From Apostichopus japonicus (Eukaryota > Echinodermata > Holothuroidea > Aspidochirotida > Stichopodidae), in assembly GCF_037975245.1 (NCBI RefSeq), contig NC_092582.1, forward strand, positions 12,006,001 through 12,070,000: 64,000 bases of DNA. The letters are read 5' to 3'. A program made the position numbers and the translations under genes. The first letter of the stretch is position 1. Each line of letters opens with the position of its first letter. This document shows, in pieces, positions 10,911-21,984 of this stretch. The notes beneath the pieces are model-generated. The model was not told the origin of the DNA. It saw nothing but the letters and a program-made list of their open reading frames with translations, and did no database searches.

Positions 10911-11945
10911 TGAGAGAGGAAATATGAAAACGTCAAAATGGAGTTGTCGGTGTAAGGGGTAGGGTGAGGCGCACACCCCTTCCAAAATCATTGATCCGTC
11001 ACTGGCTACCCTATGTGTATAATAGGGATCAGCCCTGTAATTATATCACTGTTCTTTTTTCTCTTCTCAGTTGCTTGCCCTTTTTTCTACTTCCTCCTTT
11101 TCTCCATTTCCTCTATTTCTTCTTTTTCTTTTCCCTTCCTTCCTCCCCTTCTTTCCCCTCTTTTTCCCTTTTTTCTTCTCTCTTTTTTTCTCGCCTCTAT
11201 TTCTTACCTGGGGGGCGCACGCCCCCAACCCCCCCTGGATACGCGCACCCCCAACACCCCCCTGGATACGTGCCTGATCAAGGTGGTCAGAATTTGACCC
11301 TAAGTGACCTTTTTGACCTCTTCATAGAACATTCAGTTCTTGTACATTTCTGAGCATGAGGATAATCGCAGCTTTGATTTTGATGTCGACAAGGATTTCA
11401 GGCTTTTGGCAGCTGATGACTCCAATTTACATTTGACCTCTTAACAGAACTGCTCAAAGTGTAATGCTCAGTGAGGGGGACCTACCACCTAATTATGACA
11501 TTTTACCGATGCTACAGATATTCACTAAACCAGACTACAAGGTTTATGTATTTTGGTCGCTGATGACCTCAATTGACATAACTTCATAATTTCCATCTGT
11601 AAGTATGAGAAAATTTTCAACATGATACCCTTAAGAAGGGCACTTTTGAAAACATGCAAGAGAGAATAAAAAACCCAGTATTTTTAGGTGCAGGGCAGAG
11701 ATGGTCTTATGGTATTGCAGAAGTATTCAAGACTATGCATGAAATAAAGATAGATTTCCCCAGAAAAAAATTCTGCCAAACTATTCCTTAAAATTTAGGA
11801 CAGCAGTTTTTTCAAGAGTTTTTAGTAGCTTCCATAACAGTGTTCTCTATTATATCTCTGGCTATTTCAAGGAAAAATACTGCATATCTTAGTGCTTCAA
11901 TATTTACACGCATGGTGATACAAAAAAAAGAAGTAGAAAAGCTAA
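10909..11945. other. No gene; T/C-rich tract and transposon-like text
   Basis: A pyrimidine-rich stretch (11050-11200) is followed by a C-rich segment with two GGATACG(C/T)GC repeats (11237-11270). TTGATCCGTCACTGGC near 10991 is typical of invertebrate transposon ends. No coding evidence. Confidence 0.4.
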
Positions 11946-11946
11946 C

Positions 11947-12064
<118 letters not shown>

Positions 12065-12159
12065 GTACATGCAGATAGGGAATACTCTATTCGATTAAGC
12101 CCAAAAGGGTTTCTTAGTTGACTACCATTCACATATTTTACTTATTTGTACTTTTATTG

Positions 12160-12215
12160 TCTTGTTCACCTTGTAATACTATGTGATGAAACAAATAATA
12201 ATAATAAATATATCT
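12160..12215 (+). repeat. Partial LINE 3' tail (copy E)
   Basis: ACTATGTGATGAAACAAATAA resembles the last part of LINE tail copy C (TGTGATGAAACAAATAAAT). Only the terminal part is present and the hairpin is missing. Confidence 0.35.
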
Positions 12216-12236
12216 TTTAAGAAGCTGCAACATCGC

Positions 12237-12473
12237 TCAAAAAGTTTGTGATGCTGAAAGTTTGAGACCGGCAGGTCTTTCTGGTAGCTGGATCGAATCA
12301 CTTTCCGATTCTTCTTCAACTTTAGTCCTATTTCTAATCCCTTTGGGGGAAACTTCCATCAGCTTGTCATTTTGGATTGATGAAGCGTTCGGCACGTCGA
12401 TACCAGAATTGGAACAAACTTTTCTGTCTTCTTCTGCCTTCAGGAGGTTATCGTCTGGTAAGCCTTTCCTGAT
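12237..12473 (-). CDS. Last exon of an unidentified minus-strand gene
   Basis: On the minus strand a frame opens after a strong acceptor (CTCTTACCAG ending at 12474) and runs 78 codons to TGA at 12237-12239. It contains KGLPDDNLLKAEEDRKV, then VEEESESDSIQLPERPAGLK. The composition is acidic and serine-rich, as expected for a disordered C-terminus and unlike the flanking DNA. It follows the 12500-12689 exon by only 26 bases, so the intron would be very short or one of the splice sites is wrong. The phases of the two exons do not match as read (frame 0 is needed here). No family is recognised. It is probably the C-terminus of the same gene as 12500-12689, 20981-21101 and 28733-28864. Confidence 0.5.
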   Translation of the reverse strand: MRKGLPDDNLLKAEEDRKVCSNSGIDVPNASSIQNDKLMEVSPKGIRNRTKVEEESESDSIQLPERPAGLKLSASQTF

Positions 12474-12499
12474 CTGGTAAGAGTTAGACTGTACTTAAC

Positions 12500-12689
12500 T
12501 CGGAGGTGAGATGGAGGTTTTCATGTCCATAATGAGACTAGAGTAGGGATCTGAATCGGCTACAGGGGCTTGGGATTCCAATTTATTGTCTCTGTCTGAT
12601 GTTTTGTCATCTTCCCAAGTCTCTTCCAAAATTTAAGTCTTCTGGAGGTCTCTCGGGGAGCTGTTCCATGGTGGACACCATAGGTGGTT
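12500..12689 (-). CDS. Exon of the unidentified minus-strand gene, one-base break
   Basis: An acceptor (TTTTATGGACAG) ends at 12690 and a GTTAAGT donor lies at 12493-12499. The exon begins with two bases that complete a codon with the single G left by the 20981-21101 exon, giving a continuous frame EPPMVSTMEQLPERPPEDL. After NFGRD the frame meets TGA. Dropping one T near 12633 opens EDDKTSDRDNKLESQAPVAD and SDPYSSLIMDMKTS up to the donor. This is the same kind of single-base insertion seen in SRP68 and copia. Function is unknown; the composition is acidic and probably disordered. Confidence 0.5.
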
Positions 12690-12699
12690 CTGTCCATAA

Positions 12700-13685
12700 A
12701 AGAGTATGAAAGAAAATTACTAGATAGGAATACACAAGCCATGTAGACGTAAGAACTCTGCATAAAGTGTAGATCATGCATGTTACATTTGAAGACTCGA
12801 ATGAGTCAACGATAGCCAATAATTTTAAGGGCAAAAACGGATTGCTTTGGGTGATAGGAGGGGGTGGGGGATTAACACTTTCTTGGTGGGAGGGAGTCAG
12901 AGCCACAGACAGAGATCTAAGAACATTTAATGATTTCCCTAACTTATGTAATGTCAGAAATGTCAATTTTTTATTTTTTTATTTATAACCCATCTACTAG
13001 TGAAATGTCTAGTATTGTTGTATCAACTACAGTAGTTACAGAATATTATTATAAAATGTAAAAAAAAATGTAAAAGTTTTTGATTGCAATAGATTTACAA
13101 GCTATATTACAATGAAAAGACATGAAGGAAAAATTCATAAAAAAGATGACTTTAGAAACAAAGTTTAACAAACCTCAGTGAATTTGTTGTGAACGGTTGA
13201 AAAACAGCGCTATCAGACCAGACTGGAATTTTTATGCCACTTTTAATTTGTAAGGAAACGACCCATTAATTTGCCGAGGTTCATCAGTTTAGAGTGACAA
13301 GACTATTTAGTCTAATACTTTAACCATTTAGCTGAGTTCCTCAGATCCAGCACAAAATCACAAAAAGATATTTACCTGTCTCAAATGACATGTTTACAGT
13401 GGTAGTACAAATTTGTCAACTTTTGGATGGATGGTGTTTAATTTTCTTTCAATGGGTGCAAGGGTGTTGTTGTTTTAATATCAAGTTAAAGGAACATGCT
13501 TTGGTTGAGTGAGAATTTATGTAAAGCAATGGGTTAACAAAACTTAACATTAACATTAAAGCCTGTTCTAGAAGAGCTGATAACATCATCAAGTTAGCCA
13601 TTAAAGGAACATATCGGAGGTTTAGCATATTTTAACAGTGAATAGCTTGGAACTGGTTCAGCAGTGTGTGAGTGTAAAATCTCAA
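12700..13685. other. Intronic DNA, no exon seen
   Basis: This is presumably intron of the minus-strand gene. A G-rich patch lies at 12860-12880. No domain, repeat end or RNA gene is recognised. Confidence 0.35.
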
Positions 13686-13689
13686 ATTA

Positions 13690-14095
13690 ACCTTGTTAAA
13701 GTTAAAGTTAAAGTTGAAGGTTTACAATCTTGTATGAGGCTAATGCCTCCTCACATGACTTTACAACTTAACCCCTGGTCATTGGTAACTTGTCACACCC
13801 ACACACCAAAGTGTGCACAATTCAATCAATCTCTCCTGGGGCACCACAGTGCACCACAACCACGTGTCCCCCGGGGGACTTCCCATAGGGTGCAGCCACA
13901 AACCGGCGCACGCAACTATATTTTTACAAGTTACCTCGCAGGTCCCCATTTATACACCTGGGTGAAGAGAGGCAATGGAGATAAAGCGCCTTGCCCAAGG
14001 ACACAACGCAATGATCTGGCCAGGGCTTGAACCTGTAATCCTTAGATCACAAGTCCACTGCCTTAACCACTTGACCACAACGCACTCCTGGTTCT
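13690..14095 (-). mobile_element. tRNA-derived SINE with conserved central domain
   Basis: Reading on the minus strand from 14095: an A box TGGTCAAGTGG (14067-14077), a B box GGTTCAAGCCC (14023-14033), then the central block TGTGTCCTTGGGCAAGGCGC and CACCCAGGTGTATAAATGG, which is shared by SINE families of many animals (of the Deu/Meta type as I recall; family not verified). It ends in a short (CTTTAA)n tail near 13695-13715. Transcription would be by RNA polymerase III, and mobilisation depends on a partner LINE. It sits in an intron of the minus-strand gene in sense orientation. Confidence 0.8.
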
Positions 14096-14179
14096 GTTGT
14101 TCTGGTGGACTACGACATTATTGTGTCTAAAATTCAGCCTACATTTTTCATTTAGGTAGATACTGAAGAAGTGACGGAT

Positions 14180-14352
14180 ATGAAGTCATACTGTCGAGGA
14201 AGGAAACATTTCTTTTACAATTTTATTAATTCTCATTCTCATTTCATTATCTGACAATAACACGGATGGAGAAATGTACTACATCTCAAACCTGCACATA
14301 ATAAGAAAGCAAAGCCAGAATATTAAACTGGAGGGTGGAGTGGACGCAATAA
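14180..14352 (+). CDS. Candidate signal-peptide exon, one-base break
   Basis: An ATG at 14180 opens MKSYCRGR. In the next frame the sequence continues NISFTILLILILISLSDN and then TDGEMYYISNLH, QNIKLEGGVDAI, ending at a strong donor GTAAGTG (14353). A basic start, a hydrophobic core and a small-residue site (SLS) would make a classic signal peptide if one A is removed from the AAA run at about 14201. As written, the ATG frame stops after about 26 codons. There is no homology I recognise and no second exon found. It would be a plus-strand gene nested in an intron of the minus-strand gene; it may be chance. Confidence 0.25.
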
Positions 14353-15410
14353 GTAAGTGTTTACTATTTTGAATACATGTGCTGAAAGTTTCTCCATTTT
14401 TTTTATCATTATATTGATGATAACACTAGAGTTTCTGTTAATGGAAAAAAAAATGCCCAGTATCTTTGCACTTGTGTAGCAAGTCAGTCAATTTCATAGC
14501 AAGATTCGCTCGGGTAAATGGAGCAACAGAGTTCGGAGTGGGTTTAGTGGTACTGGATATGTGTTTTGGTGGGGTTACAGACAAAATCTAAGAGATGGGG
14601 AATCTAGGTCCCACCCCTGGCTGCATCCAAACAGCAAAATACTAAGTAACTAGGTGTTAATTTACACATAAATAACAGGTCTTTAATTGACATGGAGAAC
14701 AACACACAATAACTGCAATGTTCCTAAATATTCCACTAAAACCCGCCCCCCCCTCTCCCATCCTCCCAGAACAATTCTCTCCTAGTCTCATTACGTGTAT
14801 GGTTTCCAGAAAGATCTGGCCTGACCCGGCGTTAATTTTGTTACAACCTTTTTCAAGATTTTCCTCTAAATATATTTATATTTATATCTCTGGGATTATA
14901 GGAAAAGATTATCACTGCACAGAACAAAGCCTTATTTGTCAAAACAAACGTGACACAATGCACATACAATTTAAGGGAAACCCCCCCTCCCCCCCAAAAA
15001 AATGCACAGTAGCATATGGCAAAACTTATGGCAGGTATAATATTGTTTCCAATACACTAGTAACTGCACAGCTACTTTGATGATGGGTAAAAAGAGCAAT
15101 TTGCTTTGCGTGAATACTTATTCAGTTCTAGGAAAAAAGGAAAAAGCTTGTTATCCTTACAATATTCACCCCCAAAAAAAATACTTTACACTAAATCTGA
15201 GGACGAAGTAAATAAACTTGATGTATTCTTTATGTCACAGCAGATACAAGTCCCTATTGTATTGCCTTATGCATCACTTGAGTGACTCTGAATGGCCAAA
15301 GCTAGATTGAACCTGCCTTGAAGGTAGTGGCTTTATCCCTTTGTGTCCTGTATATTTGTCTTGTTTGTGTCTTGTTTTGTGTTATGTATTGTTTTGAGCA
15401 GTACATGCAG
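14353..15410. other. No gene
   Basis: Nothing supported. C-rich patches occur at 14744-14765 and 14982-14996. The ORF at 14718-15080 lacks any family feature. Confidence 0.35.
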
Positions 15411-15770
15411 GGACGTCGCTAGAGGGGGGGTATGGGGGGGGTGTCTCACCCCCCCAATCTTGGTAAAACTGACGATAGTTGGAAAATTTCAGTGCCACAG
15501 TCGGAATTTCCGACTGTCGCACTCTAAATTTTCCAACTGTCGCACTCTAATTTTCCGACTGTCGCACTCTCATTTTCACATATTCTTGTAATTTTTGATT
15601 GACCTAAAATTTTTGGTCAAAATTGACCTTTGATCAGTGATATTTACCACGTTTTCCTTGTCACGTTGAGAAATTGTATCTCGCGATCCTTATACTCCAC
15701 CATACAAAACTTTGTATGATTTTGAATACTTAAAAAAAAAAAAATTCTAATAGAACTACTGTACAAAGTT
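15411..15770 (+). mobile_element. Dispersed repeat R, copy 1 (left part)
   Basis: It begins GGACGTCGCTAGAGGGGGGG. It shares ACTGACGATAGTTGGAAAAT, TCCGACTGTCGCAC-like repeats and GTATCTCGCGATCCTTATAC with copy 2 at 34641-35310. The right part of the same repeat reappears at about 18862-18945 (TTTGTGAAGTGAGGGCC, then AAATGTATCGAAAAAA), beyond the TIR element at 15900-18340, so the copy appears split by that insertion. It has no coding capacity. Confidence 0.65.
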
Positions 15771-15923
15771 CGCCAGCTTCAATTCGGTTAATTCATGTAT
15801 TAATTTTGCTATTGGCTGGGTTGACCCTGTGCGCTAGCTTCAAGTAAGTTCAGGATATACATTGTATGGTATACGATTAAAACGTGCAATGTTAATCTAG
15901 GGCAGGTCCAAGCTATTTGAACT

Positions 15924-16319
15924 GTGACGTACGGGACATTTCAGAGACTTAAATTTGTCTAAAAGTTGTATAAAATCTATTTTCCAGAAACTTTTTCAGG
16001 TTTTCATATTTGTTATTGCTGCTACTTTAAAACAAACTCATGAAGATTTCCTACACTTGCTTTAATTAGGTCCCATCTTAATTAATGTGCAGTGTGACGT
16101 ACGGGACCAGAGAATTTTGTGTTTTTTTTACTAAAGAGCAAAGCTGAAACCGCTCTGAAATTAGGAGGGCAGTGATCAAGCTGTTATAACTAGTGAATAG
16201 CCTAACCTTCCAAGGGCTAAGCTGTAACATATTAGAAAAAAATATGAAGCCATTCCGGTACAGTGGTTACACAAATGAAAATTGTCCTGTGACGTACGGG
16301 ACATGTGACGTACGGGACA
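15924..16319 (+). repeat. Left cluster of GTGACGTACGGGACA motifs
   Basis: Copies lie at 15924-15938, 16094-16108 (last base differs), 16289-16303 and 16305-16319, all in forward orientation. The last two are separated by one base. The position just inside the TIR suggests transposase-binding subterminal repeats. Confidence 0.75.
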
Positions 16320-16576
16320 ATTTGTCCATATACAAATTGACTATGAAAACTCATATTTTTATTCCTGAATATACCATAACAAGCTGATTTCTACATAAAA
16401 ACATTAATTTGGATATTCCAGAACAATGTCATTGGTAATTTCATGCCATATTTCCTTCTTTCTGGGATACGGAAAAGAGCAGTGACTGTAATTGTGAGAT
16501 CATTCCACATAAAACATAGAATGCATAAAGTATAAATCTACTCTACACATACATCAATACTCATAACATCAATTCT

Positions 16577-17330
16577 AGCTTTTTTAGACTACAAATGATT
16601 CAAGATGCAAAGTTTTGGTGCAAAACTGTTTTGGTATGTATACTGTACAACACTGTATCATACTCTCAACTATTGACCCTGAAGTTGAAATATGATCCAT
16701 CCCATTCAAATATACCAAAATGTCCACAGTAATGCCACGTAATGTCCATCTTTGAAACCAGTACAACAAAGAAAACTCTATAGACCTAATACTTGTTACC
16801 AGACCAAATAGTTAGAACATACAATTCTTGCTTTGTTAGACCACAAATGATTCAAGATGCAAAGTTTTGGTGCAAAACTGTTTTGGTATGTACAGTATAC
16901 TGTACAACACTGTACCTCCCCACTAATGACCCTGAAGTTGAAATATGATCCATCCTATTCAAAATATACCTAAATGTCCACAGTAATGCCACGTAATGTC
17001 CATATATGAAACTAGTACAACAAAGAAAACTCTATAGATCTAATACTGGTTACCAGACCAAATAGTCAGAACATCAATTCTTGCTTTGTTAGACCACAAA
17101 TGATTCAAGGTGCAAAGTTTTGATGCAAAACTGTTTAAAAATTGGTATATACTATACAACACTGTATCATATTGCCCACAAATTACCCTGAAGTTGAAAT
17201 ATGATTCATCCCATTCAAAAATCAAAATACCTGTATACCAAAATGTCCACAGTAATGCCACGTAATGTCCATCTATGAAACTACATAGTACAACAAAGAA
17301 AACTCTATAGACCTAATACTGGTTATTGAA
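16577..17330. repeat. Three tandem 252-bp units inside the TIR element
   Basis: ACAAATGATTCAAG recurs at 16591, 16843 and 17096, with matching text throughout, including CCACAGTAATGCCACGTAATG. Units are 252-253 bp with small indels. No coding sequence. Confidence 0.85.
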
Positions 17331-17793
17331 CAAACTCATGAGTGATTGTCCTATGCAAAATTGGGCGAGCGAAACTCTACACTTATAACTAAAAATCTCA
17401 ATGTCTACTATCTAAGTTCTGGAAACAAGAACATAGTTGCACATTATCATAATCACACTTCACAATAGGCCTATCAAATTTTGAAATGCAAACTCAACAT
17501 TCTTGAAGTCGTCCTCATTCAGTGTCAATGTTGAATAGCATTGTAGATGATTCTGTATCCCCCACACGCACAATTGACTTCCCAATAGTCAAAAAACACC
17601 TGGGCTGTTGGTGGTCATCAGTCAATAGTTTATTTGGTGCCAAGATGTGCTCTTCAGGCATGCAGGGATTATAAGTTGCAACTACCAGCTTTCAACAAAA
17701 TAAACTTGTAAGTGTTGGAAGGTTTTCAGTATAGGTCCCCATTGGAGCCCATGCATGTTTATTATGTATAAATACAGGGTTTCCACCACACTG

Positions 17794-18161
17794 TGTCCCG
17801 TACGTCACATTTTGTCCCGTACGTCACATTTTTAAATTTGATAATTAGATTTGCAGTGAATATTATTTAAATTTTTTGGGGATGGATATTGTTGAGCAAT
17901 GTTCTTAATTAGAACTTTATAGAATATCACAAAAAAAAAAATTGTTCCTCCATATCAAAACTTGAAAAAAGTGCCGAAAATTGTGACGTACGGGACATCA
18001 GTATTTGGACACTAGCTAATTAGCATATTTAATTAATGAACCCCCAAACATAATATGTCAAAATTATTGGAAGGAACAGTGTATCATGTCCCACATAACT
18101 TATATTCAATAAGTTCATATTGCTGGCAGCGAAATAGGATTCCAAATGTCCCGTACGTCAC
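17794..18161 (-). repeat. Right cluster of GTGACGTACGGGACA motifs
   Basis: Inverted copies lie at 17794-17808, 17813-17827 and 18147-18161, and one forward copy at 17983-17997. The dominant inversion relative to the left cluster is what transposase-binding subterminal repeats show. Confidence 0.75.
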
Positions 18162-18344
18162 ACTGCAATTCGAATTTATGCAAATTAGCTGGCTGTTATT
18201 GTTTGAATAGGGAAAAAAATTCAAAAAAATTATGAAAATCTGAAACTTCAATAATTCAGCTTTAACATGACACCACATTTAGGGTGTTTCAGTAAAGTTT
18301 GAAATTTGGCTTCTAGGGATACAATAGCTTGGACCTGCCCTCTA

Positions 18345-20221
18345 CGGAAGCTTAAAAGTGCCATCAATAAGAAAAACTTTGCCCCATAAGTTGACATTTT
18401 TCAGTAAATTGTTTAGATAACAAGATAAAATCTTATCAAAATCAGAAAAATGTTGGATTGCTCAGTTGCTTTAACTGAGCAATTGAAAAATTTCTGAAAA
18501 TGTTTAACTGACAATTACTTATCATAGCCTATCTCATCAATTGGACATTTTTCTGCAAAATGTTTAATTGACAACTTATCATATCTCGTCAACTCAACAT
18601 TTTTCTGCAAATTGTTCACTTCATTCTGAATGCTCAGTTGGAATGAAGTGCACAATTGAAAGTTTTTCATGTGAGTGATAAATAGCCGCCCCCCCAAGAA
18701 AACAATATTAAGCGTGCTAGTAAAAAGCACTGTATTTTTTGGTAATTCACTATGTCGTCGAATATAATTTGTTGCAAAACAATTTCCCCTTTGTTACATT
18801 AACATAGCTTTTGTAGTTAGTATTCTATGTAGCCTAGAAGCAGATAACTTTACTCAGTTGCTAACTTGCTTAGCCAGAGTGATTAATAAATTTGTGAAGT
18901 GAGGGCCTGTGTACAAATGTATCGAAAAAAATTTCTGCACGTTCGACATGTTAATGTTGACGAGTAGTACGGGGGGGGGGGGGGGGGGGGATGGGTACAA
19001 GGCAGCAGTCAGAATTTTCTTCCTCCAAAACCCATCCACTTGGAATTTCAGACACTACAACCCCCAATCATCAGGCCTTAGCTACGTCCCTGAGTACATG
19101 GTATGCAATCATTTCAGAGTTGGAGAATATTTCTCACTTGACTCCCAGGGTTTGAAAGGTACAGTTGTACAAGACTGGCTGTGTCCTCTGTGGGCGTGGT
19201 GTGTGGTTATTATTGCTGTTGTGGTAAGACCCTGTGAGGGCACTAAGTTGTATTCAGGCTTGTTGAGATGCTTGAAGCTTAGCCTGCGAGGCCAACATTT
19301 TACATGCAAAAAAACATATATTATTTATTGTCACCACCTGAGTTAATTTGACCAGTAACCGGTTCTGTGTGGATGTATTGTGGCGCCAGTCTGTACCTGG
19401 AGAGCAAGTCAAAGCCCAGTGAAGTAAGTCACATTATTTATCCTTGTTATGTGGGAATGATGTTTCAAGGTATTAGAATTATTTATTCTATTCATTGCTT
19501 ATTGAAGTGTCACTGTTATTGTGGGGGTTTGTATCCTGACCTAGGTAACTTTGGCTCTAGCCTAGGGGATATGTCAATGATACTTAGTAATATGTGTTAC
19601 AAGATAATGCAATCAGGGATCACTTTAGAGAGGAGAATTGTGTCTTGGGGTATGGCATGATATTTTACATACATAGATTATGTTCTAGAATAATCCTGGC
19701 CATTGAAGCTGCCCTAGGGGTAGAGATAGTATGCATATAGTAAGTGTTGTATTGGAGCAGTTAGTGGGGGCATTATAGAATTGGGAGCCTTGTGATTATT
19801 TAGGACTTGGTGGTGGGTTTATGTAATTATTTATGTTATTATGTGTTATGCGTTTTCAATATCCCAAAGGGAAATTCACATCTGCAGGAAGATTCACTGT
19901 GGTTAGGGTTCGTCTTACAAATACCCTCGGGATAATTCCAGAGCAATTATTTAGACAAAATACTAGTTAACGTATTTTGTACCCTGCAGTTCTCGACAAT
20001 CATCAGTGGAGCAAGAGAGACAAGGGGTGCTGGCCTAAAGAGAAAGTGGCCCAAGAGACGGGAGTTGGTGAAACAGTGACAGCGACCTGAAGCTTACCGA
20101 ACTTTTGGATTGAAATTGTCATTTGAAGACGTGAAAGAGATTTCTAGAATTAATTTCTAGAATTTCCTAATGCTATAATTCTAGTATTCCCTAATTTGTG
20201 ATTTATATGAAGGGTGTAATT
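18345..20221. other. No gene; right end of repeat R
   Basis: This holds the right part of dispersed repeat R (about 18862-18945), a poly-G run at 18971-18990, and short repeats of CATTTTTCTGCAAA (18548, 18598). The ORF at 18909-19346 crosses the G-run and shows no domain. The 19360-20100 stretch has a retroelement-like flavour, but no LTR pair was found. Confidence 0.35.
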
Positions 20222-20372
20222 TCATGAAGGGGTCTTTCAGTCGGTAATTGTATCACTATATTTTTCTGCTCTATACACCCACATGTCCGAGTTCTATATG
20301 AACGGGTGTTTCAGTCGGTAATTGTAACACTATATTTTACTGTTCTATACACCCACATGTCCGAGTTCTTTT
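20222..20372 (+). repeat. Tandem duplication, about 76-bp unit
   Basis: TTTCAGTCGGTAATTGTA, then TCTATACACCCACATGTCCG, occurs twice in succession (from about 20235 and 20310) with a few substitutions. Confidence 0.8.
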
Positions 20373-20980
20373 TGGAGTCAAGTACCTACAGTAGCTGTTA
20401 TCCTCGCCTTAATTAACAAAGTTAGCATCATTCCCGTGTTGATCAGGGGAACAGTGACACTTTAACCTTCGGAAAATTCCACTCTCCTCAACTCTGTTGT
20501 ACTCCATCGCCTTCGGTAAGACTGAATATTACTAAGTGATATTCCATCACAGTTAGGGATACTTCTTTCTGGGGGTGGGGAGGGCGGGGACAAATAATTT
20601 AACAACTGCACTCATTCAATACAAAAACTTGGCATCAATTCCATATAAGTTAGGTAACATTCTCGCTTGTGAACTACCATAAATAGAACATTTTAACCAA
20701 ATTTAAACCCTGATTTATGCTTGACACTCCTGCTAAACGCGCTTGGGTTTATTTAGCAGCGAAGTAAATCTTTGTACGCAAGACAGACTCATTGGTTAGT
20801 TTTGAAATTCATTCCAACTTTCTTCGCACATGACCATATCTGTGACCCACTCGCAAACAATAGTCCTACAACCCATTGTCTCCAGCATACTGCTACCAAT
20901 AATTTTATACAATGCGAGCATCATATCCATCTTGTACTCTCAACGTACCAAACTCAAAAGGAAGAAACTTGAAAATGTAC

Positions 20981-21101
20981 CTGGCTCTTCCTCCTTCTGT
21001 ACGGCTTTATGAGATTGAACGACCCTTTGACCTAGCATCTTGATTTCCGCTAACAGTCTCTTCACGGAATCCTCTGATTTTACTACGCTGTCCTTCAACG
21101 T
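20981..21101 (-). CDS. Coiled-coil exon of the unidentified minus-strand gene
   Basis: The exon is 121 bases, with acceptor TTTCTGCTTAG ending at 21102 and a GT donor at 20979-20980. It reads TLKDSVVKSEDSVKRLLAEI, then KMLGQRVVQSHKAVQKEEEP. The heptad-like hydrophobic spacing (L, V, V, V, L, I, L, V, V) predicts a coiled coil. It leaves a single G, which joins AA of the 12500-12689 exon to make a Glu codon, so the two are good candidates for successive exons across an 8.3-kb intron. No protein family is recognised. Codon use and the lack of stops contrast with the AT-rich surroundings. Confidence 0.6.
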
Positions 21102-21360
21102 CTAAGCAGAAAGAAGATGGATTAATAATCAATCATACAAATATGGATTATTATACAACACCTAATTGTAGTCTGGTCATTTCATTGGTCAATTGCTCGT
21201 TGATTGCATGCAAAATCCGCTCTATTCCACTCTATGAAATAGAACCATGAGTTATAATTTTTTGGTAGCACTTTTTCAATGGTAAGAGAGCAGAGAAACC
21301 TGTCTGTTCAAAACAATCGGTTACATGAGTGCATTTTACCCATCTTAATATAATATGTTG

Positions 21361-21545
21361 TATAAAACAAATAATGAATGGTTTCCATTCGTGCAATAGT
21401 GCAAATATTTCATTCGTTGAAAGATGTAATTTGTTCCATTCAACTCTGCTGCGCCCCGTTGAATGGAACATTCCATCTTTCAACTCATGTAATATTTGCA
21501 CTGTTGCACTCATAACCATTCAATATTTGTATAATAATCAATCAT
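21361..21545. repeat. Near-perfect hairpin of about 85-bp arms
   Basis: GTGCAATAGTGCAAATATT through GTTCCATTCAAC on the left (about 21391-21443) is mirrored by GTTGAATGGAAC through AATATTTGCACTGTTGCAC on the right (about 21458-21510). A weaker extension reaches outward to AATGAATGG and its inverse. The loop is about 13 bases. It could be a small foldback element or a source of hairpin RNA. Confidence 0.75.
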
Positions 21546-21622
21546 GCAAATATGGATTAATAATCAATCACGCAAAGATGGATTAGTAATCAATCACGCA
21601 AAGATGCATTAATAATCATCGT
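21527..21622. repeat. Short minisatellite, about 27-bp unit
   Basis: Units of GATTAATAATCAATCACGCA with AAGATG follow each other about 3.5 times. An isolated related unit is at 21118-21150. Confidence 0.75.
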
Positions 21623-21691
21623 TGCTTACAGATTTCTCTTTTGTTATACAACCCACAGGGGAAATGAATTCCACCCCACCAAGATGGGGAA

Positions 21692-21775
21692 TATTTTCAC
21701 TTTCATTTCCACATTTCATTTCACTTTCACTTTCACTTTCATATTTTCACTTTCACTTTCATTTTCACTCTGTAT
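21692..21775. repeat. ACTTTC microsatellite
   Basis: Imperfect hexamer repeats of TTTCAC with variants ATTTCAC and ATTTTCAC. Confidence 0.85.
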
Positions 21776-21984
21776 TCAAAATGAATCTCCAAACTGTAAT
21801 TATTTCTCACTATTGATGTATATATTCTTGTGTGTGTTTGCGATTAAGATCAATATAAAGATTTTTAGGATTGCTTATTAACATTATTAATTTCAAGTAA
21901 AGTCAATTCGATTATTTCATCATTGTAGATGCTACTATTAACTTTTCTTTTTCTATTCTTAAGTTTTTCTTTCTTTTTTCTTTT

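Larger units (their letters stand above)
15900..18340. mobile_element. 2.44-kb TIR element with subterminal GTGACGTACGGGACA repeats
   Basis: The termini GGGCAGGTCCAAGCTATT (15900-15917) and its inverse (18323-18340) are perfect inverted repeats. They are flanked by a 4-bp direct repeat TCTA (15896-15899 and 18341-18344). The interior carries eight copies of GTGACGTACGGGACA and a 252-bp tandem triplicate. No open frame of transposase size exists, so the element is non-autonomous. A 4-bp target duplication occurs in several superfamilies; I cannot assign one. Confidence 0.8.

Noticed and set aside
10605-10991. Proteins rich in YI, TH or VC repeats
   Set aside because: They are translations of TA/TG microsatellites; the same applies to 11812-12132, 29786-30079 and 32690-33082.
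11071-11353. Membrane protein with many F, L and P residues
   Set aside because: It is translation of a pyrimidine-rich tract, open in all three frames.
12262-12480. Plus-strand 72-codon ORF
   Set aside because: The minus strand has better exon features (acceptor, acidic coding text, stop); the plus frame is its shadow.
18909-19346. 145-codon ORF
   Set aside because: It runs through a poly-G tract and has no domain, splice context or homologue I recognise.
19360-20520. Solo LTR or retroelement leader
   Set aside because: The wording looked retroelement-like, but there is no second copy, primer site or terminal structure in the window.
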